A DNA stretch of 64,000 bases from Bacillus sp. PK3_68 (GCF_003600835.1 NZ_NQYC01000001.1:3557001-3621000); one strand, 5' to 3'; shown: positions 47,383-57,090, counted from the stretch's first letter. Program-made: numbers and translations. The notes: generated by a model from the sequence alone, not told the origin.

Positions 47383-48312
47383 ATGGCTGAAAAGCTACTG
47401 GAGATAAAACATTTAAAGCAATACTTTAATGAAGGCAAACCGAATATGGTGAAAGCAGTAGATGATGTATCCTTCGATATTTACCGCGGAGAAACACTCG
47501 GATTAGTAGGGGAATCAGGATGCGGGAAGTCAACAACTGGGCGGACAATTATTCGCTTATATGATGCTACTGGGGGACAGGTATTATTTAATGGAAAAGA
47601 TGTGCACGGCAAGAAGTCGAAAAGAGATTTAAAAGAATTCAACCGTAAGATGCAAATGATCTTCCAAGACCCTTATGCGTCACTTAACCCGCGTATGAAG
47701 GTAGCGGATATTATTGCAGAAGGAATCGATATTCATGGTTTGGCAAAAACAAAAAAAGAGAGAATGGATAAAGTATATAGTTTGCTGGAGACGGTCGGCT
47801 TGAACCGCGAGCATGCCAATCGCTACCCGCACGAGTTTTCTGGCGGCCAGCGCCAGCGTCTTGGGATTGCACGTGCCCTTGCGGTAGAGCCGGACTTTAT
47901 CATTGCAGATGAGCCGATTTCAGCGCTGGACGTATCGATTCAAGCGCAAGTTGTGAACTTGATGCAGAAGCTGCAAAAAGAAAAAGGTTTGACGTACTTA
48001 TTTATTGCACATGATCTGTCAATGGTAAAGTACATCAGTGATCGTATCGGTGTCATGTATTTTGGAAAGCTGGTGGAACTCGCACCAAGCAATGTGCTGT
48101 ATGAAAAGCCGCTTCATCCGTACACACAGTCTCTGCTTTCAGCTATTCCACTTCCGGATCCGGACTATGAAAGAAATCGTACACGAAAAACATACGACCC
48201 AGCGGTTCATAATTATGCTGCCGGTGAAGAAGTAAGAATGAGAGAGATAGCACCGGAGCATTGGGTATACTGCTCTGAAAAAGAGTTTAAACAATACAAG
48301 GCAAATTATTAA
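47383..48312 (+). CDS. oppF: Oligopeptide ABC transporter ATP-binding protein OppF
   Basis: Second ATPase, 309 residues: Walker A GESGCGKST, signature FSGGQRQR, Walker B FIIADEPISALD, and the C-terminal HPYTQSLLSAIPLPDP. The ATG at 47383 is one base after the oppD stop, behind GGGGGAGG inside oppD; the longer frame back to 47311 is rejected. It is the last gene of the operon. Confidence 0.95.
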   Translation: MAEKLLEIKHLKQYFNEGKPNMVKAVDDVSFDIYRGETLGLVGESGCGKSTTGRTIIRLYDATGGQVLFNGKDVHGKKSKRDLKEFNRKMQMIFQDPYASLNPRMKVADIIAEGIDIHGLAKTKKERMDKVYSLLETVGLNREHANRYPHEFSGGQRQRLGIARALAVEPDFIIADEPISALDVSIQAQVVNLMQKLQKEKGLTYLFIAHDLSMVKYISDRIGVMYFGKLVELAPSNVLYEKPLHPYTQSLLSAIPLPDPDYERNRTRKTYDPAVHNYAAGEEVRMREIAPEHWVYCSEKEFKQYKANY

Positions 48313-48316
48313 AAGA

Positions 48317-48373
48317 AAATGGGCCCTCTGCCCAGTCTATCTATGGCTGGCTTGCAGAGGGCCTCATTTTTTT
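48317..48373 (+). terminator. Terminator after the opp operon
   Basis: GGGCCCTCTGC...GCAGAGGGCCTC stem followed by a run of seven T. Confidence 0.9.
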
Positions 48374-48484
48374 GAAACAATGACTAACAATATTTAAGTA
48401 GTTGTAGATTTTCTGTTTAAAGTAAGTGTAAGAGGATAAAAGATAACGAGACTGGTGAAAAAAGGATAGGAGGGAGGAATAGGT

Positions 48485-49693
48485 ATGGAGAGATGGAAAA
48501 AGATAGGAACGGCCGTTCTTCTAACTGGAATGCTTCTTCTTCCTGGAGCAACTGGCACAGCACAGGAAGAAGTGAATTTTAAAGAACGGCCCATACCATC
48601 CTTAAACAAAGAAGTTCCAAGCAAAGTGGCGCGCTTCCAAAGCAGGTCTGATTTGCACTTTACTTATCCGGATGCAGTTCGGGGGATTTATGTGACTGGT
48701 CACTCAGCAGGAGGGGCTCGGTTTGATAAGCTTCTCAAAATGGTGGAAGCAACGGAATTAAATGCAATGGTCATTGACATAAAGGACGATCATGGAAACC
48801 TTACATACAAACCGAAGCGTGACTCTCCATATGAAGGAATCAGCCAGCCGTTTATTAAAGATACGAGAATGCTGCTGGAGAAAATGGAGGAAAAGCAAGT
48901 ATATCCGATTGCACGCGTGGTTGTTTTTAAGGATACTAACCTGGCAAAAGCCAAGCCGGAATGGTCTTTTACTGAAAATGGGAAGGTATGGTCAAATGGC
49001 GGTGGGGAATCTTTCGTCAATCCATTTATGAAAGAAGTATGGGACTACAACGTAGGCATAGCCATTGAGGCAGCAAAAATGGGTTTCCAAGAAGTGCAAT
49101 TCGATTATGTTCGCTTTCCAGAGGGATTTGAGAAACGGGATAAGCAGCTCATTTACAATCTCGGTGAATATGCAAACTCAAAAGAAGATGCTGTTCATCG
49201 ACGGGTACAGGCGGTAACAGACTTTGTTCATTATGCGCGAGAAAAACTAAGGCCTTATGGAGTAAAAGTGTCTGTCGATATTTTCGGTTATTCCGCTACG
49301 CTGCCGGAAGCTCCTGGAATTGGGCAAAACTTTTCAAAAATTGCCGAGAACGTGGATGTGATTTCTTCAATGGTCTACCCTAGTCATTGGACCTCTTATT
49401 TTGGGATTGCCAAACCCGACACGGAACCCTACAAATTAATTACAGAATATGTTAAGGTGGAGAACAAGAAGCTGAAGGAGTTGAAAACTCCACCGCTTTC
49501 GAGACCGTGGCTGCAAGACTTTACAGCTTCTTGGCTTGGAACCGGCAATTATCGTCCTTACGGCAAGGCTGAGGTAGAAGCACAAATTCGCGCGTTAAAT
49601 GAAAATGGCATAAATGAATTTTTATTGTGGAATGCTAGCAATAAGTATACGCAGGATGTGGATTATACACCCTTAAAAAGAAAGGAAGATTAA
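48485..49693 (+). CDS. Secreted putative glycoside hydrolase (DUF4015)
   Basis: A 402-residue protein with a signal peptide (1-26) and a TIM-barrel-like domain of the putative glycosyl hydrolase family DUF4015. Recognisable blocks are RGIYVTGHSAGG, NAMVIDIKDDHGNLTY, EVQFDYVRFPEG and DVISSMVYPSHW. The Asp/Glu in DIKDD and the FDYVRFP strand are candidate catalytic residues, but the activity is unproven. The ATG at 48485 follows GGAGGGAGG. yjbC begins directly after its stop codon. Confidence 0.88.
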   Translation: MERWKKIGTAVLLTGMLLLPGATGTAQEEVNFKERPIPSLNKEVPSKVARFQSRSDLHFTYPDAVRGIYVTGHSAGGARFDKLLKMVEATELNAMVIDIKDDHGNLTYKPKRDSPYEGISQPFIKDTRMLLEKMEEKQVYPIARVVVFKDTNLAKAKPEWSFTENGKVWSNGGGESFVNPFMKEVWDYNVGIAIEAAKMGFQEVQFDYVRFPEGFEKRDKQLIYNLGEYANSKEDAVHRRVQAVTDFVHYAREKLRPYGVKVSVDIFGYSATLPEAPGIGQNFSKIAENVDVISSMVYPSHWTSYFGIAKPDTEPYKLITEYVKVENKKLKELKTPPLSRPWLQDFTASWLGTGNYRPYGKAEVEAQIRALNENGINEFLLWNASNKYTQDVDYTPLKRKED

Positions 49694-50269
49694 ATGCATT
49701 GGTATGAAAAGCTAAATCAATATTTTCCGATTGAAGAAATGAAATCAAGAGAACACATCGAATTACTTTTAGAAGAGCAAAGCGATATTTATCATAAAGA
49801 TGAAGGCCCTAATCATGTGCTTATTTATGTGGAATTCGATGATTTTATATTTGTTGATTATTTATTTGTATCAAAGAATGCCCGCGGACAGGGGCTTGGC
49901 CATAAGCTAATCGACAAGCTAAAAGCAAAAGGGAAAGCGATCATCCTAGAGGTGGAACCGGTTAACTACGAAGATACAGACAGTGAGAAGCGCTTGCGTT
50001 TTTATGCGAGAGAGGGATTCAATCATGCTTCAACCATCGGTTACTCCCGTCGTTCCCTCGCTACTAATGAAGTAAACGATATGGAAATTCTTTATTGGAC
50101 ATCAAAGGATGAAACAGAGGAAAAGATCTATGAAAGCATGAAAAAAACGTATCGGCTCATCCATAAGTATAAAGATGAAGAATTGTATGGAGAACCATTT
50201 GATCCTGTTCAAGAGGTTTTATCCAGGGATGAAACGAGAGACGAAGATATACTAAAGGAATTAACATAA
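49694..50269 (+). CDS. yjbC: GNAT-family acetyltransferase YjbC
   Basis: A 191-residue protein with a GNAT core at about residues 40-120. The acetyl-CoA-binding motif is ARGQGLGHKLIDKL. It lies immediately before spx, as in B. subtilis, where yjbC-spx can be co-transcribed. The ATG follows the preceding stop codon without a gap, with AAAGGAAG just before it. The substrate is unknown. Confidence 0.9.
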   Translation: MHWYEKLNQYFPIEEMKSREHIELLLEEQSDIYHKDEGPNHVLIYVEFDDFIFVDYLFVSKNARGQGLGHKLIDKLKAKGKAIILEVEPVNYEDTDSEKRLRFYAREGFNHASTIGYSRRSLATNEVNDMEILYWTSKDETEEKIYESMKKTYRLIHKYKDEELYGEPFDPVQEVLSRDETRDEDILKELT

Positions 50270-50278
50270 CGAGAGGCA

Positions 50279-50365
50279 GGTCCCAAATAGAAGGCCAGTT
50301 ACTGTCAGATTGCATGGTATCCGCTAGTGATTAGAGGGAAACTGGTCGTTTGGGATCTTGTTTTG
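50279..50365 (+). terminator. Long hairpin terminator after yjbC
   Basis: GGTCCCAAA/TTTGGGATC outer stem plus CCAGTT/AACTGG inner stem, followed by TTGTTTTG. It separates yjbC from spx at least in part. Confidence 0.7.
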
Positions 50366-50467
50366 CTTGTTTAGTAAAACATTTATAAGTGGTTTAAAGG
50401 GGAAAAAGAAAGGGTAAAAATAAGAAGTATGTCTATTATTTTAAAATAAAGAGGAAATGAAAAAAAT

Positions 50468-50485
50468 TTGTAATTATTATTACAA
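50468..50485 (+). promoter_or_regulatory. PerR/Fur-like palindrome before spx
   Basis: TTGTAATTATTATTACAA is a palindrome with 7-base perfect arms. It agrees with the Per box TTATAATNATTATAA at all but two positions. In B. subtilis PerR and YodB control an spx promoter. A TATAAT at 50523-50528 marks the nearest likely -10 element. Confidence 0.5.
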
Positions 50486-50639
50486 TGTAATGAAAACTGT
50501 ATTCATGAGCTGTTCCATCATGTATAATATATATTGTAGCCGGGCATTTGAAATTATTCAAATCGACTGCTTCATGAATGGAGATTCCTCATGAAAGAAC
50601 AGGTATTATATTTTAATCTTTAAGGAGTGTGTTTGAGGA

Positions 50640-51035
50640 ATGGTTACTTTATATACTTCACCAAGTTGTACTTCCTGCCGCAAAGCAAAAGCATGGTTAG
50701 AAGAACACGAAATTCCATACGTTGAAAGAAATATTTTTTCCGAGCCTTTGAGCATCGAAGAAATTAAAGAGATATTACGAATGACAGAAGATGGCACGGA
50801 TGAAATCATTTCCACACGCTCAAAGATCTTTCAAAAGTTAAATGTAGATCTTGAGGCGCTGCCTCTACAAAATTTATTCGAGCTGATCCAATCTAATCCA
50901 GGGCTGCTTCGCCGTCCGATTATTCTGGATGAGAAACGATTACAAGTAGGCTATAACGAGGATGAAATTCGCCGATTCTTGCCAAGAAAAGTGCGTACAT
51001 TCCAATTGAAGGAAGCGCAACGGCTCGTCAACTAA
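50640..51035 (+). CDS. spx: Transcriptional regulator Spx
   Basis: Binds the RNA polymerase alpha C-terminal domain and redirects transcription under thiol stress. The 131-residue ArsC-like protein has the redox switch CTSC at residues 10-13 and the conserved [16 protein letters not shown]. ClpXP degrades Spx with help from SpxH, encoded at 57283-58128. The ATG at 50640 follows AAGGAG at a somewhat long distance. The 370-base space upstream holds the yjbC terminator, the palindrome and the promoter. Confidence 0.97.
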   Translation: MVTLYTSPSCTSCRKAKAWLEEHEIPYVERNIFSEPLSIEEIKEILRMTEDGTDEIISTRSKIFQKLNVDLEALPLQNLFELIQSNPGLLRRPIILDEKRLQVGYNEDEIRRFLPRKVRTFQLKEAQRLVN

Positions 51036-51042
51036 AGAAGAG

Positions 51043-51078
51043 AACCTTCATACCGGAAGTATGGGGGTTTTTATTTTT
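51043..51078 (+). terminator. Terminator after spx
   Basis: AACCTTCATAC/GTATGGGGGTT (two G-T pairs), then TTTTTATTTTTAT. Confidence 0.85.
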
Positions 51079-51087
51079 ATTTCCGGG

Positions 51088-51116
51088 TTGTAATTTTTAC
51101 AAAATTCAGATAGAAT
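51088..51116 (+). promoter_or_regulatory. Predicted sigma-A promoter of mecA
   Basis: TTGTAA (51088-51093), 17-base spacer, TAGAAT (51111-51116). It leaves a leader of about 155 bases before mecA in which I see only a short AAGGG/CCCTT pairing near 51232-51258. Confidence 0.45.
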
Positions 51117-51278
51117 AGCGAGACACTCTTTTTATTTTAGAATCATTATATTTTCATTTGCTTTGCGTTTAGCATACAATAGAATCAGGTAGATGTATAT
51201 CATCAAGCTATTTGGGGCAATGCCTAATAATAAGGGGAGTCGTCCTCAGGTACCCTTAGACGGAAGGGAGAGGTAGTT

Positions 51279-51938
51279 ATGGAAATTGAACGTATTAACG
51301 ACAACACAGTTAAGTTTTACATTTCATACTTGGATATAGAGGAAAGAGGCTTTGATCGCGAGGAAATTTGGTATAATCGCGAGAGAAGTGAAGAACTTTT
51401 TTGGGACATGATGGAAGAAATACATGATGAAGAAGACTTTACAGTCGATGGACCGCTATGGATTCAAGTTCAAGCCTTAGACAAAGGGCTCGAAATATTG
51501 GTAACACAAGCGAATCTAACGAAGGATGGTCAACGAATTGAGCTGCCGCTTCCCGGAGATAAGTACCGGGATTTCCCAGTTGACGATCGTTTGGAAGAAC
51601 TGCTCGATGAACATTTTCAGGCAAATGAAGATGCCGAAGCGAAAGAGCCTATGCTGGAATTTATGCTTTCATTTAATGATTTTGAGGATCTCATACAATT
51701 AAGCAAGCGGACAGATCTAGATGAGCTGTCAACACAATTGTATGCCTACAATAATAAATACTATTTATTTGTGGAATTTCCAGAGGGGACTCTGGATGAG
51801 GAAAAAGTGGAAAATACATTAAGCCTGTTGCTAGAATATACAGATGAATCAGGAGTGACCGTCCATCGCCTTCAGGAATATGGAACATGCGTGATGGAAA
51901 GCGATGTATTTGAAACTGTTCGCAAATATTTCAATTAA
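51279..51938 (+). CDS. mecA: Adaptor protein MecA
   Basis: Brings ComK, ComS and other substrates to the ClpC-ClpP protease. The 219-residue protein has the N-terminal substrate-binding part (MEIERINDNTVKFYISYLDI) and a C-terminal ClpC-binding domain (about 110-219) joined by an acidic linker. The ATG at 51279 follows GGGAGAGG. The order spx-mecA is conserved in Bacillus. Confidence 0.97.
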   Translation: MEIERINDNTVKFYISYLDIEERGFDREEIWYNRERSEELFWDMMEEIHDEEDFTVDGPLWIQVQALDKGLEILVTQANLTKDGQRIELPLPGDKYRDFPVDDRLEELLDEHFQANEDAEAKEPMLEFMLSFNDFEDLIQLSKRTDLDELSTQLYAYNNKYYLFVEFPEGTLDEEKVENTLSLLLEYTDESGVTVHRLQEYGTCVMESDVFETVRKYFN

Positions 51939-51945
51939 TAAAGCC

Positions 51946-51979
51946 AGCGCGGATTTCTTTGGAAATCAGCGCTTTTTTA
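51946..51979 (+). terminator. Terminator after mecA
   Basis: GCGCGGATTTC/GAAATCAGCGC stem with a short loop, then TTTTTT. Confidence 0.9.
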
Positions 51980-52074
51980 TGAATAAATAAAAAGAAGAGC
52001 GGGCGTTTCTTTGGGAAAAAAGGGTATAATAGCAGGAAATGAGCAACAGGAGTAGAAGGGGCAGGAGAAAACGA

Positions 52075-53589
52075 ATGAAACATACGATAAAAGTAGCCGG
52101 TTTTGTGTTAGCTGTGATTGTGCTCTATATATTGTGGGCGGATCACTATATGAACGGGCTATTGAAATATACGAGCGTGGCGTTAACACTTTCTGTAATT
52201 GTCATTAGCTTTTTAATCTTTTTTGAAAACAGGCACCCGACGCAAACAGTTACATGGCTTGTCGTGTTAGGTGCTTTTCCGCTTTTTGGATTTATTTTTT
52301 ACTTATTATTTGGCAGAAGCTACCGGAAAGAACGGATGTTTAAGAAAAAATATATTCTGGATAAAGAAACATATCAACAATACAACTTTACCCATACACC
52401 AGAAGATTTAAGGCAGCATTTCCAGAAGTATGGAGAGCATAAAGTGTATGCCTTGGCGGAAAGGCTCGGCAATATGGAGATCTCTTTTCACACTGAAACC
52501 GAATTATTAACAAATGGCGAGGAAACATATGATTCCATTCTGAGAGAATTGAAAAAAGCCCGTCATCATATTCACATGGAGTACTATATCGTACGCGCAG
52601 ACGGCATTGGCAACGAAATTAAGGATGCGCTGATTGCTAAAGCTAAAGATGGTGTAAAGGTCCGCTTTTTATACGATGCGGTGGGTTCCTGGAGGCTGTC
52701 GAAAGCCTATATTGAGGAATTGCGGGAAGCTGGCATTGAAATGGTGGCCTTTGGTCCAGTAAAAATGCCGCTTCTAAACAGCAAGTTCAACTTCCGCAAT
52801 CATCGTAAGATCATTGTTATTGATGGCAAAGTGGGATTTGTCGGTGGTTTAAATATCGGTGATGAATATTTAGGGAAAGATCCCCAGTTTGGATTTTGGC
52901 GCGATACCCATTTATACGTACGTGGAGAAGCGGTCCGTTCGCTGCAGTTAATTTTCCTTCAGGACTGGTATTACATGACGAATGACAGCTTCATTACACC
53001 AGGATATTTAACACCTGAACCGGAGAAAAAGGTACGGAGAACAGGGGGAGTCCAAATGATCGCTGGAGGCCCAGATAATGAGTGGAGCGTCATTAAAAAT
53101 GTTTTCTTTTCCATGATTACATCGGCACAGGAGTTTGTTTGGATTGCTAGCCCTTATTTCATCCCGGATGAAGATATTTTTTCAGCATTAAAAATTGCTG
53201 CTTTAAGCGGGATAGATGTCCGCTTATTAGTGCCAAAGCACCCTGACAAGCGGATCGTCTTTCATGCCTCTCGTTCCTATTTCCCGGAATTGCTTGAAGC
53301 CGGGGCGCGCATTTTCGAATATAGGGAAGGGTTCATGCATAGTAAATTTATTATCGTGGATGGCGAGATAGCTTCCATCGGTACATCAAATATGGACATG
53401 AGGAGTTTCCATTTGAACTTTGAGGTGAATGCTTTCCTGTACCACACTCACAGCATCGAATCACTCGTGAGGGAATACATCAACGATATTCATGCCTCTG
53501 ATGAAATCAACTTGGATGACTTTAATGGGCGTCACCTTGGTTATCGTCTCATTGAATCAACATCGAGGCTCCTATCGCCATTATTGTAA
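52075..53589 (+). CDS. cls: Cardiolipin synthase
   Basis: Joins two phosphatidylglycerol molecules to cardiolipin. The 504-residue protein has two N-terminal membrane helices and two phospholipase D motifs, HRKIIVIDG (first) and HSKFIIVDGE (second), each HxKxxxxDG. The ATG at 52075 follows GGAG at good spacing; an alternative ATG at 52039 would add 12 basic residues. A single-gene unit with a terminator. Confidence 0.95.
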   Translation: MKHTIKVAGFVLAVIVLYILWADHYMNGLLKYTSVALTLSVIVISFLIFFENRHPTQTVTWLVVLGAFPLFGFIFYLLFGRSYRKERMFKKKYILDKETYQQYNFTHTPEDLRQHFQKYGEHKVYALAERLGNMEISFHTETELLTNGEETYDSILRELKKARHHIHMEYYIVRADGIGNEIKDALIAKAKDGVKVRFLYDAVGSWRLSKAYIEELREAGIEMVAFGPVKMPLLNSKFNFRNHRKIIVIDGKVGFVGGLNIGDEYLGKDPQFGFWRDTHLYVRGEAVRSLQLIFLQDWYYMTNDSFITPGYLTPEPEKKVRRTGGVQMIAGGPDNEWSVIKNVFFSMITSAQEFVWIASPYFIPDEDIFSALKIAALSGIDVRLLVPKHPDKRIVFHASRSYFPELLEAGARIFEYREGFMHSKFIIVDGEIASIGTSNMDMRSFHLNFEVNAFLYHTHSIESLVREYINDIHASDEINLDDFNGRHLGYRLIESTSRLLSPLL

Positions 53590-53617
53590 GAGCAAAGCCT
53601 AAGGCTTTGCTCTTTTT
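53589..53617 (+). terminator. Terminator after cls
   Basis: AGAGCAAAGCCT/AGGCTTTGCTCT, a perfect 12-bp stem that starts at the stop codon, then TTTTTG. Confidence 0.93.
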
Positions 53618-53721
53618 GTGAATGGGGAAGAAGAGGCAGGGAAATATAACTTCCTTCCATTTTCGGAAGGAACGGGAAGAAAGAGGGCGAATAAAGGTAA
53701 GGAGGAAAGGAGTGTCAATTT

Positions 53722-54867
53722 ATGCTAGTGGCTATTAATCAATTCGGTCAGGTGATCAGCCTGGAAAGCCGCCTTGAAGAATCAGTGATTCGGAAAATCC
53801 GCGATTCTTCTTACTTTTGTCCCTCTTGCCGACAGCCAGTGGTTTTGAAGGCAGGGGCTATAAAGATGCCCCATTTTGCTCATCAGTCATTGCGTGCATG
53901 CGCGTCGTTTTCTGAAGGAGAATCCGACCGCCATTTGAAGGGGAAAGCTGATTTATACAAATGGATCAGTCGCACTCATAAAACAGAGCTGGAGGCCTAT
54001 TTGCCAGAAATGGCCCAGCGCCCTGATTTACTCGTAGAAGGAAAAGTAGCGATCGAATATCAATGTTCTCCTCTTTCGGCTACTCTGTTTGCCAAAAGAA
54101 CAAAGGGATATGAAGAAAATGACATTGTTCCGTTCTGGATATATGGAGGCCCGCCGGTTAAGAGACAGAATCGACTTTATCAAATCTCCGCCTTTCATCG
54201 CCTCTTTTTTCGGTATTCTCCGCATTTTGGCTTTTGGTTTCTGGCCTACTGTCCAGATCGCCAGCACTTCATTCTCTATTCTCAACTTACTCCAATGTCC
54301 CCGTCTCTTTATTCAGCTTCTGTCCAAATAATACCGCTCTATTCTTTATCCTATCCCCCAACATTTATTAAAGCTCACACACGTGCTGTTTTTTCCCTGT
54401 CCGACTGGTTTCGCCAAAGAGATTGCTGGCTGCAAAAACAACTATATTTTAAACAAGGGTTATATGATTCATTTTTCAGCGCAGTATATAAAACAAGTCA
54501 TCACCCGTCCTTGTTGCCCCTTTGTATAGGAATGCCGGTTCGATTTATGGCACTTATTAAAAATCATCCGATTGAATGGCAATTTTATTTATGGAACGAT
54601 TTGTTGGTCTCTAAAAAGAACGCAGTAGCAGAAGAAGCGGTAGCGGTGATTGAGAAGAGGATAGAGCGGGGAGAGCTGCAGATGAATACTTTTCCATTGT
54701 GTCCATCACCGGGAATTCTCTGTCTTATGACGGAGTATTTATCCCTTTGGCAAGCGGTGGGAACGGAGAATAAACGAGTGAATCGCACAGTATTTGAACG
54801 GACAGAGAGAGAAAAAATTTTTATAAATGATTTTGAAGAGTTTATCATCCCCCGGCTTATTTTTTGA
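53722..54867 (+). CDS. coiA: Competence protein CoiA
   Basis: Promotes recombination of incoming DNA during transformation. The 381-residue protein has an N-terminal zinc-finger-like CPSCRQPVVLK (residues 32 on) and a restriction-nuclease-like core, RPDLLVEGKVAIEYQCS, with the Asp and Glu-x-Gln of a PD-(D/E)XK fold. The C-terminal half is poorly conserved. The ATG at 53722 follows AAAGGAG. pepF is next, as in B. subtilis. Confidence 0.93.
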   Translation: MLVAINQFGQVISLESRLEESVIRKIRDSSYFCPSCRQPVVLKAGAIKMPHFAHQSLRACASFSEGESDRHLKGKADLYKWISRTHKTELEAYLPEMAQRPDLLVEGKVAIEYQCSPLSATLFAKRTKGYEENDIVPFWIYGGPPVKRQNRLYQISAFHRLFFRYSPHFGFWFLAYCPDRQHFILYSQLTPMSPSLYSASVQIIPLYSLSYPPTFIKAHTRAVFSLSDWFRQRDCWLQKQLYFKQGLYDSFFSAVYKTSHHPSLLPLCIGMPVRFMALIKNHPIEWQFYLWNDLLVSKKNAVAEEAVAVIEKRIERGELQMNTFPLCPSPGILCLMTEYLSLWQAVGTENKRVNRTVFERTEREKIFINDFEEFIIPRLIF

Positions 54868-54931
54868 GTTTTTCGGCATACAATAATATGATTAAGAGGA
54901 AGAGAAATTATGGAAACTGGAGGGGTTAAAG

Positions 54932-56749
54932 ATGACGAACGAACAAGCAGTAAAGCAGCTTCCGGCAAGGGATAGTGTACAGGAAGAGCTAACATGGCGG
55001 CTCGAAGATATCTTTGAAGATGACCAGCAATGGGAGCAGGAATTTGAGCAGGTTAAGAAACTGTCAGAACAAGCACAAACCTATCGGGGAACACTCGGAG
55101 AAAGTGCAGAAAATCTTTATCGTTTTTTCACTTATCAAGATGAGTTATTAGAGCGCATGGGCAAACTGTATACATACTCTCATATGCGCTATGATCAAGA
55201 TACAACAAATTCTCACTATCAGGGAATGGACGATCGCGCGAAAAATTTATACACCCAAATTGGAAGTGCTCTTTCATATGCAACGCCTGAAATCTTAGCG
55301 ATTGATGAAGAAAAGTTAAAGCAATTCATAGGTAGCTATGAAGGGTTAAAGGTGTACAAACAGGCGATTGAAGAAATCAATTTACAGCGTCCGCACGTAT
55401 TATCGGCGGCGGAGGAGAATTTATTAGCTCAAGTATCAGAAGTCACAGCTGCTGCCAGCAATACTTTTGGCATGCTGAATAACGCCGATCTTGAATTTCC
55501 GGTCATTAAGGATGAAGAAGGGGATGACGTCCAAATTACGCATGGCCGTTATATTCAATTTCTGGAATCCAGTGACCGCCGTGTAAGAGAAGAAGCATTT
55601 AAAGCGGTCTATAAAACATATGGGAACTTCAAAAATACGTTTGCAAGCACGCTTAGCAGCCAAGTGAAAAAGGATAATTTTTATGCGCGTGTGCGGCATT
55701 ATAACAATGCGCGAGAAGCCGCATTGGCAGGCAATAATATTCCGGAAGCGGTGTATGATAACCTTGTTAACACAGTAAATGACAATTTGCATTTGCTCCA
55801 CCGTTACGTGGAACTCCGAAAAAAAGTGCTTGGTGTTGACGAGCTTCATATGTACGATTTATATACTCCGCTCGTAAAAGATGTAAAGATGAAAGTGACT
55901 TATGATGAAGCGAAAGAGTATATGATCAATGGATTGGCTCCAATGGGAGAAGAATACAGCCGGATCTTGAAGAGTGGCCTAGAGAACCGCTGGGTCGATG
56001 TGGTTGAAAATAAAGGGAAGCGCAGCGGGGCGTATTCTTCTGGTGCGTACGGAACCAATCCGTATATTTTGATGAATTGGCAGGACAATGTGAACAATCT
56101 ATTTACATTAGTTCATGAATTTGGCCACAGCATGCACAGTTATTTTACGAGAGAATCCCAGCCTTACGTATATGGCAACTACTCCATCTTTGTGGCAGAA
56201 GTGGCTTCTACGTGCAATGAAGCACTGCTGAATGACTATATGCTTAAAAATCTAGATGATGAGAAGAAACGGCTTTATATTTTGAATCATTATCTTGAAG
56301 GGTTCCGCGGTACCGTTTTCCGTCAAACCATGTTTGCTGAATTCGAGCACCTGATTCACATGAAGGCTCAAAACGGAGAAGCGCTGACAGCGGATTCTTT
56401 AACGAAGGAATACTATGAGCTAAATAAAAAATATTTTGGCAGCGGCATGGTTATTGATGAAGAGATCGGCCTTGAGTGGGCGCGCATTCCACATTTTTAT
56501 TACAATTACTATGTGTATCAGTATGCAACGGGCTTTAGTGCAGCGACAGCGCTCAGCAAACAAATTTTAGAGGAAGGCCAGCCGGCGGTAGACCGTTATA
56601 TTAACGAGTTCTTAAAAGCAGGCAGCTCTGATTATCCAATCGAAGTATTAAAGAAAGCAGGAGTCGATATGACCACTGCTCAACCAATTGAAGAAGCTTG
56701 CAAAGTGTTTGAAGAGAAATTAAATGAAATGGAGCAATTGCTGTCATAA
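54932..56749 (+). CDS. pepF: Oligoendopeptidase F
   Basis: Cytosolic M3 zinc peptidase of 605 residues that cleaves oligopeptides. The zinc motif is HEFGH (in LVHEFGHSMHSYF, near residue 390). The ATG at 54932 lies behind GGAGGGG. It is useful next to a peptide importer and ends in a strong terminator. Confidence 0.96.
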   Translation: MTNEQAVKQLPARDSVQEELTWRLEDIFEDDQQWEQEFEQVKKLSEQAQTYRGTLGESAENLYRFFTYQDELLERMGKLYTYSHMRYDQDTTNSHYQGMDDRAKNLYTQIGSALSYATPEILAIDEEKLKQFIGSYEGLKVYKQAIEEINLQRPHVLSAAEENLLAQVSEVTAAASNTFGMLNNADLEFPVIKDEEGDDVQITHGRYIQFLESSDRRVREEAFKAVYKTYGNFKNTFASTLSSQVKKDNFYARVRHYNNAREAALAGNNIPEAVYDNLVNTVNDNLHLLHRYVELRKKVLGVDELHMYDLYTPLVKDVKMKVTYDEAKEYMINGLAPMGEEYSRILKSGLENRWVDVVENKGKRSGAYSSGAYGTNPYILMNWQDNVNNLFTLVHEFGHSMHSYFTRESQPYVYGNYSIFVAEVASTCNEALLNDYMLKNLDDEKKRLYILNHYLEGFRGTVFRQTMFAEFEHLIHMKAQNGEALTADSLTKEYYELNKKYFGSGMVIDEEIGLEWARIPHFYYNYYVYQYATGFSAATALSKQILEEGQPAVDRYINEFLKAGSSDYPIEVLKKAGVDMTTAQPIEEACKVFEEKLNEMEQLLS

Positions 56750-56794
56750 AAAGAAAGAGAGTGTCCGGACGTCCGGGTACTCTCTTTCTTTTTC
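56748..56794. terminator. Bidirectional terminator after pepF
   Basis: AAAAAGAAAGAGAGT/ACTCTCTTTCTTTTT around a GTCCGGACGTCCGG centre. It also serves the convergent small gene. Confidence 0.93.
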
Positions 56795-56798
56795 GTGT

Positions 56799-56960
56799 TC
56801 ATCTTTTTTGGCGATTCATAACGTATACGGGAATAAATAAAACAAAGAATAAAGCTGGTGCTGTTACATACAATGGGTATAAGTTCAGCAGACCGAGTAA
56901 ATTAAAGAAAAAGGCAGCGGCTATAAGTGAAACATAAAACCAAAAGGCAACCCATTTCAT
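56799..56960 (-). CDS. Small two-helix membrane protein, unknown
   Basis: A 53-residue protein, MKWVAFWFYVSLIAAAFFF..., with two membrane helices and a basic tail (NRQKR). The ATG at 56960 lies behind AGGAGG on the minus strand. By position it corresponds to B. subtilis yizD, next to roxS and spxH, but I cannot confirm homology. The function is unknown. Confidence 0.7.
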   Translation of the reverse strand: MKWVAFWFYVSLIAAAFFFNLLGLLNLYPLYVTAPALFFVLFIPVYVMNRQKR

Positions 56961-57029
56961 AGAAAGACCTCCTGCAGCAAGTACCATTATATGTTAGTTT
57001 ACGCTTTCTATTCCATTGTTATGACAAAT

Positions 57030-57047
57030 GTGTGAAATTAAGCACAA
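57030..57047 (+). promoter_or_regulatory. Rex/ResD-like site before roxS
   Basis: GTGTGAA-ATTA-AGCACAA resembles the Rex box TTGTGAANNNNTTCACAA (three mismatches). It ends 4 bases before the predicted -35 element of roxS. In B. subtilis roxS is controlled by ResD and Rex. Confidence 0.55.
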
Positions 57048-57051
57048 ACAC

Positions 57052-57081
57052 TTGTTTTTAAGGGGTTATGCATGATAAGAT
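57052..57081 (+). promoter_or_regulatory. Predicted promoter of roxS
   Basis: TTGTTT (57052-57057), 18-base spacer, TAAGAT (57076-57081). The predicted start is close to 57090. Confidence 0.6.
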
Positions 57082-57090
57082 GAAAAACGT

